Below are positions 10,786-20,494 of a stretch of DNA of 64,000 nt, piece by piece (the stretch's first letter is position 1; each line of letters opens with the position of its first letter). The notes under the pieces are model-generated. The model saw only the letters and a list, made by a program, of their open reading frames with translations, ran no database searches and was not told where the DNA came from. The position numbers and the translations under genes are program-made. Origin of the DNA: Polytrichum commune (Eukaryota > Streptophyta > Polytrichopsida > Polytrichales > Polytrichaceae); the NCBI GenBank assembly GCA_950295325.1, contig OX485805.1, positions 58,178,758 to 58,242,757 on the forward strand. Reading direction: 5' to 3'.

Positions 10786-11565
10786 GGAGAGACACTAGTA
10801 GCATACTTAGCTTCGAGGTTAATAACATGAACGTGTTCTTTGGCTTGAGGGAATAAAGTCCAAACTTTAGTGGTGCAAAGAGAAAAGTATGAGATGAGGT
10901 CCTAGTCTTGTACTTGTGCTTGGTTAGTGGAAGAGGGGGAATAGACATGCCAAACTAGGTTGGGTAAGCCGAGTAATTGGGGGCCATGGCTAGGAGGGGC
11001 CTTGGATAAAACCAAGAAACTTCTTAGTTGTGGGCTTGTCTGGGCGGGGACAAGGTGATGGCGCGTGCTCATAAAAGTGCTACCCGCGAGCTAACGAGAG
11101 TTGGCGCATGGGAGTCATGAACCCATGTCTCGAAAGAGCAAAGTGGGAACCGAGTCGGGCGGGACTTGGCATCACCCCCGTGCGATCGAGGCGTGGCTTA
11201 ACAATGGAAAGCCATCTCGGAGTTGCAACCGAGACAACTTAGTGGAAGCGTTGAGGTCTCGCCTAGATGTGTCACGTTAGGCTAGTGGAGCCTAACGGGG
11301 GAGGCCCCAAAGGAGGGGCAACCCAAGTGAGTCCCAAAGTAGGTGGGTCTAGTATAGGTTAGGTCCTTGGATGAGAGATCCAAGGTCGCTAACGGACCAC
11401 CTAGGAACGACACCTTTGGGACCATGCCAAATTTGAAGATGCATTGTGGGGGTCGCGCCCTAAGGTAAACACAATGCCGCATCATAGAGGATGGCAACTT
11501 GAGAATTGGTGTGCCGACTACGAGTATAGTCGATGAGGGCATCGACTCCGTTTGGTGGGGGTGAG
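10786..11565 (+). other. Retroelement 3' untranslated region
   Basis: Plus-strand copy of the 0.8-kb region described at 3563-4380, ending in the polypurine tract ggtgggggtgag right before LTR L3. No credible sense gene. Confidence 0.7.
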
Positions 11566-12538
11566 TGTCGCGCACCTCTCCATGAGGAGTGGCCGAAACA
11601 CCATGGGCACAAGGGGGACCCCGGAGTGACACCCGGGACTTGTGGCGCCGTTGGTGAGAGGGCCCACGTGATCCTAGTGTGGGTGAGGGCCCCGGGCGTT
11701 GGGAACGCCTCCCACCCACAAAGACTAGGAGGCATGAGGGTGAGGCCATGAGTTATGCGTAGCTCATGGCGTGGTGATTCTAGAATGCTCAAGAACACCT
11801 CAATCGGAGGTGTGAGCTAGGAATTATGGCCAATTGAGTGGGGCGCTGTCCCGGGACAGCGCCCTGGTGCAGCAGTGCCTGGGAGTGACTCCCGGGATTG
11901 CCAAGGTTCAAAGAGGCATAACGTCCTAATAACTTGCCCAAATGGGCCAAGTGAGGAGTCCATCGGCATCTACGTGAAACGTAGATGAAGATGGAGTGGT
12001 TGGTTATTATGATCAGACATCATACAAGGAAGTTATGATGGTCTGAAGCTGCTGGGGGGTTCTAGGCCCAGCAGCTAAAGGAAAATGTCCACTTGGCCCC
12101 AACTCTTGGTAGAGAGACAAGAGGTTGGTTGACGGTGGGGTAGGGGCCCCGCGTGAAGTCCTAGAGGCTTATATGGGTGAGGTGGTGTGGCCTCACCCAC
12201 CCGAGGCCGAACGGCACGGCCTCCATGGGCATTGGCCCATTGTAAGGCCATAGTTGCCTAGTATGGTTCGGGTTGTTGTAGTGTTGCTCCGGCAACGCGA
12301 TGATCAACATAGGATTGGACTTCCATGGATGGAAGTCCACATTGGGGAAATGGGTTACCGATTAAGGGGTGAGTCCCGAAAGCAAAGTAGGAGGGTTGGT
12401 TCCCCTCCTATGAACTATTGGTCCGGGGTAAGAGGAGCCATCCATTAGCATGGCGGAATGCGAAGGGTTAGCGCTCGTAACCTTTGCTAGAAACGAAAAT
12501 TGGCAAGATTGTTAAGGGACCTAGCAAGGGTTGCGACA
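11566..12538 (+). repeat. LTR L3
   Basis: 973-bp LTR in plus orientation, sister of L2. After its end the primer site is missing: the LTR end plus CG runs directly into gag text (cggggtctcttaagg). Compared with copy B about 365 bp were deleted, which removed the primer-binding site and the gag start. Confidence 0.9.
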
Positions 12539-13110
12539 CGCGGGGTCTCTTAAGGCGTATATGTGCGAATTTCACACCCAAATGAATGGTACATCTAGGA
12601 TGGACGAGCTTTCTAAGAAATGCATCGTTTTAGGTGGGTTTCAAAAGCGGGTGGTGAAAACCATGTTCAAGACCCCAAAGCATCTTGAGGACGTAGTGCG
12701 AATCATAAAGATTTGAAGAGCATTGAAGCCGATGTTCCTAAGAAGAAGTTGGACGGAACATCACCACAAAGTGGATTTAGCCGAAAGAGGCCCCAAGGAA
12801 ATGAGCGCAAGTAGTTTGGCCCATTATACCAAGGCAAATCATGCTAGCTCGTGCCGTGGACAAAATGTGAGAAGGTGGTTTGGTGGTACCAAGCTAGATC
12901 ATATTTGTGCCACGGACGGAGTGTTAAAAGTTGGCCTTGCGGACCAAGCCAAACTCATGGTGTTGCCGAGGACCAAATGTTAGACGATGGTTTTGTGGCC
13001 AAGGCTAGTAGCCTTAAGCCAAGGCCAACTATTTTATATCTTGAGGCTCAAATGAATGGGACAAACGTCTAATGGGTTGACAAAGAGGCAAGCCATGCCT
13101 TCTTGAGCCC
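12539..13110 (+). pseudogene. Gag-like remnant, copy iii (5' deleted)
   Basis: Begins within gag, at the segment that in copy B lies around 19803, and carries only a few of the cysteine-containing 50-56 bp repeats (about 12835-12985). Frames are short and shifted. Lies between LTR L3 and the protease linker at 13134. Confidence 0.5.
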
Positions 13111-13133
13111 AAAACTCATAAGGGAGTTGGGGC

Positions 13134-16100
13134 TTGCCGATTGGTAGAGCGGGCAAGCCCACCAAGGTGCGGTTTGGAAAGGGCAAACCGCATGAGACAA
13201 AGGAGGCCGCGATGCATGTAACCTTGCAATGTGGGACATTGGATTTTTGTCAAAATTTCACACCAAGTGAAATAGATAAAATGCATGTCATTGTGAAGGC
13301 CGCCTTCTTTGAAACTCACATGATAGATGTGAGGTGCAAGCCGGTGTGCTTGCGGTGCATTATGATGTGTCATAATGGCAAAGAATTGAAGTTCAAATTA
13401 ACAATGACTCCTATGGTAGGAGGACCTAAGTTGAATTTGGTCTTAATGGACCGAATAAAAAAAAAAAAAACATAATGGTCGTGGTTCAATTGGAGCAACT
13501 CCAAGGAACGTATGGGGAGGCTAGGAAAGATGGGCCTCCCCCAAACAACATTGGTGTGATGTTGGTGAAATACAAGAATGTATTCACCAATGTGTTGCCC
13601 AAAAAAAAATTACCGCCAAGAAGTGAAAAATAACTTTGCTCAACGAGAGATTGAGCTCTTGAGGTATGTGGTGATAAATGAAGTTGGTGGACGAACAAGA
13701 AGAATGTCAAGGCAATCCAAAAGGAGAATTGGCCCTTGATTCAAAAGGGCTTAGGTCATTTGTTGGCCTAGCCAATTAGTACCACAACTTCATTCGAGAG
13801 TTTTCTAAGGTTCCTAGGACCTTATTCAACTTATTGAGGAAAATGCCTATCCCAAGAGTGGGATGAGCCTTGTCACCAAGCCTTTGGGGGGCTCAAAAAC
13901 AAGTTCTCTTCGCCGCCCGTGCTCAAGTTCGCGGAGTTTGACAAACCTTTTGAGGTGCATACGGGGGCGAGTGACTTTAGCATTGGCGGATGTTGAGGCA
14001 AAATGGATGGCCATTGCATATAAGAGCATGAATCTCGATGGTTGTCCGACCTTGTCCAACTTATGCAAGAAATGGCTATCCCAAGAGTGGGATGAGCCTT
14101 GCCACCAAGTCTTTAAGGAGCTTAAGACCAAGTTTTCTTCGCCGCCCGTGCTCAAGTTTGCGAAATTTGACAAACCTTTTGAGGTGCATACGGGGGCGAG
14201 TAACTTTACCATTGGCGGATGTTGATCCAAGATGGATGGCCATTGCATATGGGAGCATTAAGCTTAATGGTTGTCAAACCTTATGCGACTTGTGAAAAAA
14301 ATGGCTATCCCAAGAGTGGGATGAGCCGTGCCACCAAGTCTTTGAGAAGCTTAAGAGCAAGTTCTCTTCGCCGCCTGTGCTTAAGTTTGCGGAGTTTGAC
14401 AAACCTTTTGAGGTGCATACGGGGGCGAGTGACTTTACCATTGGCGGATGTTGAGGCAAGATGGATGGCCATGGCATATGAGAGCATGAAGCTCGATGGT
14501 TGTCCCACCTTGTGCGACTTGTGGAAGAAATGGCTATCCCAAGAGTGGGATGATGTTTGTCACGAGTCTCTGGGAAGCTTAACACCAAGTTCTCTTTGCC
14601 ACCCGTGCTCAAGTTCGCGGAGCTTGACAAACCTTTCGAGGTGCATACGGGGGTGTGCGCCTTTGCCAATGGTGGATTATGTGTAAGATGGATGGCCATT
14701 GCATATGGGAGCATAAAGCTCGATGGTTGTCAAAGAAGACAACCAACTCATGACAAAGAACTTCTTTGCCGTAGTGCATTGCTTGAAGATGTGGCGACAT
14801 TATATGGGGTCGCACAAAGCAAAGGTCTACATGGACAATGTGTCCTAAAAGTATTTTGACATACAAGCGTAAGTGAACGCCAAGTCATTGCGGTGGCATG
14901 ATAGTTTGGCGCTTATGAAGGTGGATTTGATCCACAAACCGGACCGTGGAAATGTGGTGCCGGATGCGCGAAATAGACCGGAAGAGTTCCAAGCAATGAG
15001 AACCATCCAAACCTTGTGGCTAATGTGTGCCGGCGAAGGAAACTTGTGATGCAAGATACGGGAGGGGTAAATTAACTACCCCAAAGCACAAAAGCTTTGA
15101 GGTGAGCTTCGCAAGAGTAAGGTGCTCAAAGAGGTTAAGTTGGTGGACGGATTGTTCAAGTGCAAGCAAAGTTGGGTGTATGTGCCTCAAGGCAAGTTGA
15201 GGCTATCGGTTTTGAAGGAGGAATATGATAGTCCTATTCCCGGCCATAAAGGAGAAAGAAACAACCGCCATAGAATGGTGTCAAAGAGGTACCGTTGGCG
15301 GTGCATAAAGGAGGATATAGCCCACTTTGTGAAGGCGTGAATAAAGTGCCAAGTGAACCGAGCCTCTTACCAAAAGCAAGGTGGTTTCTTGCAACCGTTG
15401 CCTATCCCGCCGGGGCCATAACATAGTATGTGCATGGACTTGATCACAAGTTTGCCGGAGTCACATGGGTATGATGCCATCTTCTTGAGGGTAAAGCGGT
15501 TTGCCAAGTGGGCACACATGGTGCCGATTGTGGGAACCGCCACCGCGTTGGAGACCGCATAGCCTTTTCTCAAAGGATGGTTGAGGCACCACGGGTTGCC
15601 AAGAGTGATTGTGTGGGATCAAGATCCAAAGTTCACAAGTGCATTTTCAATGCATTTCTCTAAGGAGGTCGGAATGAAACTAAGGTTTAGCACGGCCTTG
15701 CATTCCCAAATGAATGGGAAATCGGAGCGTGTGAATGGAGTCTTGAAGCAATACTAATTGAGGAACTTGGTGGGGGCGGACCAAGGAGATTGGGCGGACT
15801 ATGTGGGTCGAGCGGAGTGTAATTGCAATGTAGCCACGCACTTGGATACCAAGGGGTGGTCTTTGGTGGTGGCTTATGGAGTGGATGCGCTCCAACCTAT
15901 TAACCTAGCTCTCGAGGGGGCACATTCAACACTAGAGTTCAACCAAGATGGTGAGGACTTGGCCAAAAAGCGTGAACAAGTCTTGGAGATGACCAAGTTG
16001 TTGGTGGAGAAAGCCCGAAGGTGCTACGGAGTGCAAATCAATGCTGGAAGACGCGAACTGGAGAATGAGGTGGGCCAAAAGGCGTTGTTGAATGTGAACA

Positions 16101-16540
16101 ACTTCACTTAGCCGGAAGGCCTCACTCCAAAGTTCATGTCCAAAATTGGAGCTTCGTTTTCCATTGTGGAACAAGTGTTCAAGGACATATATAAGTTGGA
16201 ATTACCGCCGGAGATCAAAGTGCATCCGACATTTCATGTCTCATTACGAAAGTCATTTTAGGACGACACCTTGTGGCCCGATCACAAGCAAGTGATTAGG
16301 CCACGTCCCGACCTTGTGGACGTCATTTGGAACATGAGGTAGGATGGCATCCTCAAGTGTAGGAAGCCCAAGTGAAAATGAAAGAAAATGTACAAAGGAG
16401 TAGTTGGTGAAATGGTGAGGATACCATGAGAAAGAAGCCGTTTGGGTAGCGGCAAGAGACATGATGAACGGCAAGGAATTGGTAAAGCACTTTGAAGAAA
16501 CTAAGGCTAGACATTCCAATAGAAAGAAGCGTAGGCATTG
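13134..16540 (+). pseudogene. Broken pol without RT core, copy iii
   Basis: In order: protease end/linker (13134-13475), a poly-A expansion near 13455, direct junction of the linker to the post-RT segment (about 13600-13670), four 229-bp RNase H modules (13850-14740), the rest of RNase H, integrase (15122-16111) and chromodomain (about 16320-16540). Integrase keeps the zinc-binding cysteines, MDLITSLP, WDQDPKF and the SQMNGKSE glutamate. The frame is broken by the TAG after ETA (15558-15560), a TAA near 15755 and the stop at the end of NNFT. It belongs to the LTR-internal-LTR-internal-LTR arrangement L2/L3/L4. Confidence 0.8.
13850..14740 (+). repeat. 229-bp pol module repeated four times
   Basis: Landmark gaggtgcat occurs at 13952, 14181, 14410 and 14638: spacings 229, 229 and 228. 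Same RNase H N-terminal module as at 6235-7090. Confidence 0.9.
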
Positions 16541-17241
16541 ATGAGGACATCAATCTCCTTTAGTGGGGAAGAGACTCTAGTAGCAAACATAGCTTCGAGG
16601 TTAATTGCTCCACAACATGCACTTGTTCTTTGGCTTGAGGGAATAAAGTCCAAACTTTAGTGGTGCAAAGAGAAAAGTATGAGATGAGGTCCTAGTCTTG
16701 TACTTGTGCTTGGTTAATGGAAGAGGGGAAATAGACATGCCAAACTAGGTTGCGTAAGCCGAGTAATTGGGGCCATGGCTTAGAGGGGCCTTGGATAAAA
16801 CCAAGAAACTTCTTAGTTGTGGGCTTGTCCGGGCGGGGACAAGGTGATGGCGCGTGCTCATAAAAGTGCTACCCGCGAGCTAACGAGAGTTGGCGCATGG
16901 GAGTCATGAACCCATGTCTCGAAAGAGCAAAGTGGGAACCGAGTCGGGCGGGACTTGGCATCACCCCCGTGCGATCGAGGCGTGGCTTAACAATGGAAAG
17001 CCATCTCGGAGTTGCAACCGAGACAACTTAGTGGAAGCGTTGAGGTCTCGCCTAGATGTGTCACGTTAGGCTAGTGGAGCCTAACGGGGGAGGCCCCAAA
17101 GAAGGGGCAACCCAAGTGAGTCCCAAAGTAGGTGGGTCTAGTATAGGTTAGGTCCTTGGATGAGAGATCCAAGGTCGCTAACGGACCACCTAGGAACGAC
17201 ACCTTTGGGACCATGCCAAATTTGAAGATGCATTGTGGGGG
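16541..17241 (+). other. Retroelement 3' untranslated region, truncated
   Basis: Same 3' region as elsewhere, but it ends early at gcattgtgggggtc. About 265 bp spanning the polypurine tract and the first part of the LTR are missing relative to 11444-11709. Confidence 0.7.
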
Positions 17242-18069
17242 TCCCACCCACAAAGACTAGGAGGCATGAGGGTGAGGCCATGAGCTATGCGTAGCTCATG
17301 GCGTGGTGATTCTAGAATGCTCAAGATCACCTCAATCGGAGGTGTGAGCTAGGAGTTATGGCCATTTGAGTGGGGTGCTGTCCCGGGACAGCGCCCTGGT
17401 ACAGCAGTGCCTGGAGTGATTCCCGGGACTGCCAAGGTTCAAACAGGCATAACGTCCTCAAGACTTGCCCGACTGGGGCAAGCGAGGAGTCCATCGGCAT
17501 CTACGTGAAGCGTAGATAAGGATGGAGTGGTTGGTTGTTATGATCAGACATCATACAAGGAAGTTATGATGGTCTGAAGTTGCTGGGGGGGTTCTAGGCC
17601 CAGTTGCTAAAGGAAAATGTCCACTTGGCCCCAACTCTTGGTAGAGAGACAAGAGGTTGGTTGGCGGTGGGGTAGGGGCTCCGTGTAGAGTCCTAGAGGC
17701 TTATATGGGTGAGGTGGTGTGGCCTCACCCACCCGAGGCCGAACGGCACGGCCTCCATGGGCATTGGCCCATTGTGAGGCCATAGTTGCCTAGTATGCTT
17801 CGGGTTGTTGTAGTGTTGCTCCGGCAACGCGATGATCAACATAGGATTGGACTTCCATGGATGGAAGTCCACATTGGGGAAATGGGTTACCGATTAAGGG
17901 GTGAGCCCCGAAAGCAAAATAGGAGGGTTGGTTCCCTCCTATGAACTATTGGTCCGGGGTAAGAGGAGCTATCCATTAGCATGGCGGAATGCGAAGGGTT
18001 AGCGCTCGTAACCTTTGCTAGAAATGAAAATTGGCAAGATTATTAAGGGACCTAGCAAGGGTTGCGACA
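17242..18069 (+). repeat. LTR L4, 5'-truncated
   Basis: About 828 bp of a plus-orientation LTR, lacking its first ~145 bp. It differs from L2/L3 and shares variants with L7/L8 (for example ctccgtgtagagtcc), so it comes from another sublineage. It ends at GCGACA and is followed by ACATC, the counterpart of the GATGC flank outside L2. Confidence 0.85.
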
Positions 18070-18438
18070 ACATCCACTCCATAAGCCACCACGAAAGACC
18101 ACCCCTTGGTAGCCAAGTGCGTGGCTACATTGCAATTACACTCCGCTCGACCCACATAGTCCGCCAAATCTCCTTGGTCCGCCCCCACCAAGTTCCTCAA
18201 GTATTGCTTCAAGACTCCATTCACATTCTCCGCTTTCTCATCCACTTGGGAATGCAAGGTCGTGGTAAACCTTAGTTTCATTCCGACCTCCTTAGAGAAA
18301 TGCATTGAAAATGCACTTGTGAACTTTGGATCTTGATCCCACACAATCACTCTTGGCAACCCGTGGTGCCTCAACCATCCTTTGAGAAAAGGCTATGCGG
18401 TCTCCAACGCGGTGGCGGTTCCCACAATCGGCACCATG
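18070..18438 (-). pseudogene. Element A integrase, segment 1
   Basis: Minus-strand integrase from about YGVD back to the conserved shared stop (ggctatgcgg at 18391-18400). It contains the WDQDPKF aspartate (about 18335) and the glutamate region (18215-18250). It is continuous with 25264-26165 once copy B is removed: the sequence reads through the CCATG duplication without loss. Confidence 0.85.
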
Positions 18439-19430
18439 TGTCGCGCACCTCTCCATGAGGAGTGCCCGAAACACCATGGGCACAAGGGGGACCCCGGAGT
18501 GACACCCGGGACTTGTGGCGCCGTTGGTGAGAGGGCCCAAGTGATCCTAGTGTGGGTGAGGGCCCCGGGCGTTGGGAACGCCTCCCACCCACGAAGACTA
18601 GGAGGCACAAGGGTAAGGCCATGAGCTATGCGTAGCTCATGGCGTGGTGATTCTAGAATGCTCAAGAACACCTCAATCGGAGGTGTGAGCTAGGAGTTAT
18701 GGCCATTTGAGTGGGGCGCTGTCCCGGGACAGCGCCCTGGTACAGCAGTGCCTGGGAGGGATTCCCGGGACTGCCAAGGTTCAAACAGGCATAACTTCCC
18801 CAAGACTTGCTCGAATGGAGCAAGTGAGGAGTCCATCGGCATCTACGTGAAGCGTAGATGAAGATGGAGTGGTTGGTTGTTATGATCAGACATCATACAA
18901 GAAAGTTATGATGGTCTGAAGCTGCTGGGGGGTTCTAGGCCCAGCAGCTAAAGGAAATTGTCCACTTGGCCCCAACTCTTGGTAGAGAGACAAGAGGTTG
19001 GTTGACGGTGGGGTAGGGGCCCCGCGTAGAGTCCTAGAGGCTTATATGGGTGAGGTGGTGTGGCCTCACCCACCCGAGGCCGAACGGCACGGCCTCCATT
19101 GGCATTGGCCTAATGTGAGGCCATAGTTGCCTAGTATGCTTCGGGTTGTTGTAGTATTGCTCCGGCAACGCGATGATCAACATAAGATTGGACTTCCATG
19201 GATGGAAGTCCACATCTAAGGATTGGTTACCGATTAAAGGGGTTGGTTAGCGATAAAGGGGTGAGTCCCGAAAGCAAAGTAGGAGGGTTGGTTCCTTCCT
19301 ATGAACTATTGGTCCTGGGTAAGAGGAGCTATCCATTAGCATGGCGGAATGCGAATGGTTAGCGCTCGTAACCTTTGGTAGAAATGAAAATTGGCAAGAT
19401 TGTCAAGGGGGGCTAGCAAGGGTTGCGACA
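18439..19430 (+). repeat. LTR L5 (5' LTR of element B)
   Basis: 992 bp, TGTCGCGC...GCGACA. Contains the 24-bp perfect palindrome (18714-18737), other palindromes and a TATA-like tatat at 19043-19047 that may serve as the promoter. Nearly identical to L6. Confidence 0.95.
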
Positions 19431-19432
19431 CG

Positions 19433-19444
19433 TGGTATCAGAGC
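19433..19444 (+). promoter_or_regulatory. Primer-binding site for initiator Met tRNA (element B)
   Basis: TGGTATCAGAGC two bases after the 5' LTR, complementary to the initiator tRNA-Met 3' end. Confidence 0.92.
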
Positions 19445-19481
19445 AGGGTTCCAAGTTTTGAGCTCGCACTTTGAGGGAAAC

Positions 19482-20494
19482 ATGGGTATCAAAAATGCGG
19501 GTTATGATGGTGAGCCCGGGGTTTCCAAAAGGTTGTGAGGCTCAAATTGGAACAAGGACCATGTGCAAGTGGAATTTGACCATACCATTGGTTCAAATGA
19601 CAATGGTGGGCATGAGGGTGGATTTGGTAAGGAAAATGGAGGAGTGCTTTGAAAAGGGCTCCCGCAAACCTCAAAAAACATTTGGGGCCTAGAATACCGA
19701 AAGCACCCAAAACCTTGGAGGGCATTAATGTTGGATTGAAATTCCAATTCGAAATGCTTGGAAGGTATTGATGTTGGAATGAATTTAGTGCTAATGAGGC
19801 ACCCGGGGCCTCTTAAGGCCTATGTGCGCTATTCAAACGCACAAATGAAGGATACACCTAAAACGGACGAGCTTTCTAAGAAATGCATCCTTTTAGGTGG
19901 GGTTTTAAAAGCGGGTGGTGGATGCCTTGTTTAAGTCCCCAAGGCTTCTTGAGGACACGGTGGGGACCATCAAGTTTGCAAGAGCATTGAAGCCAATGGT
20001 CCCAAAGAGAAGTTCGGCGGCGCATCACCACAAGTGGCTTTAGCCAAAGTAGGTCCCAAAGAAATGAGTGCAAATTGTTTGGTCCATTTTACTTAGGCAA
20101 AACATGTTGGTGCCGCGGACGGAATGTTGGGAGGTGGGTTTGTCCTACCAAGGCAATTCATGTTCGTGCCGCGGACGGAGTGTGGGAAGGTGGCTTTGTG
20201 CTACCAAGGCAAAACATGTTTGTTTTGCGGACAAATTATTAGAAATTGGTTTTGTGGCACCAAACCAATTTGTCCCGCGGACGAAATGTTTAAAGTTGGC
20301 TTTGCGGACCAAGCCAAGCCAAGTTGCCGAGGACCAAATGTTGGACGATGGCTTTGTGGCCAAGGCTAGTAGCCTTAAGCCGAGGCCAAGTATTTTGTAC
20401 CTTGAGGCTCAAATGAATGGGAGGCTTGTCTCATGGGTTGACAAAGAGTTAAGGCATTCTTTCATGACCCCAAAGCTCACAAGGGAGCTGGGGT
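19482..20494 (+). pseudogene. Gag-like region of element B
   Basis: The ATG at 19482 begins MGIKNAGYDGEPG; an extra G near 19520 shifts the frame, after which GCEAQIGTRTMCKWNLTIP continues as in the other copies. The middle part is poorly conserved and broken. The 3' part (20110-20340) is a run of about five imperfect 50-56 bp repeats that encode cysteine-containing words. By position this is gag; nucleocapsid zinc knuckles are a plausible origin of the repeats but no clean CCHC motif is readable. Confidence 0.55.
20110..20345 (+). repeat. 50-56 bp tandem repeats in the gag 3' part
   Basis: The word gcggac (last copy gaggac) recurs at 20115, 20171, 20227, 20277 and 20329 within similar surroundings (tgccgcggacggaatgt ... 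ggctttg). A unit of 17-19 codons fits duplicated zinc knuckles with linkers. Other copies hold different numbers of units. Confidence 0.65.

Noticed and set aside
18714-18737. 24-bp palindrome as a site-specific recombination or replication site
   Set aside because: It occurs once per LTR and moves with the element; there is no recombinase gene. Kept only as an LTR feature.
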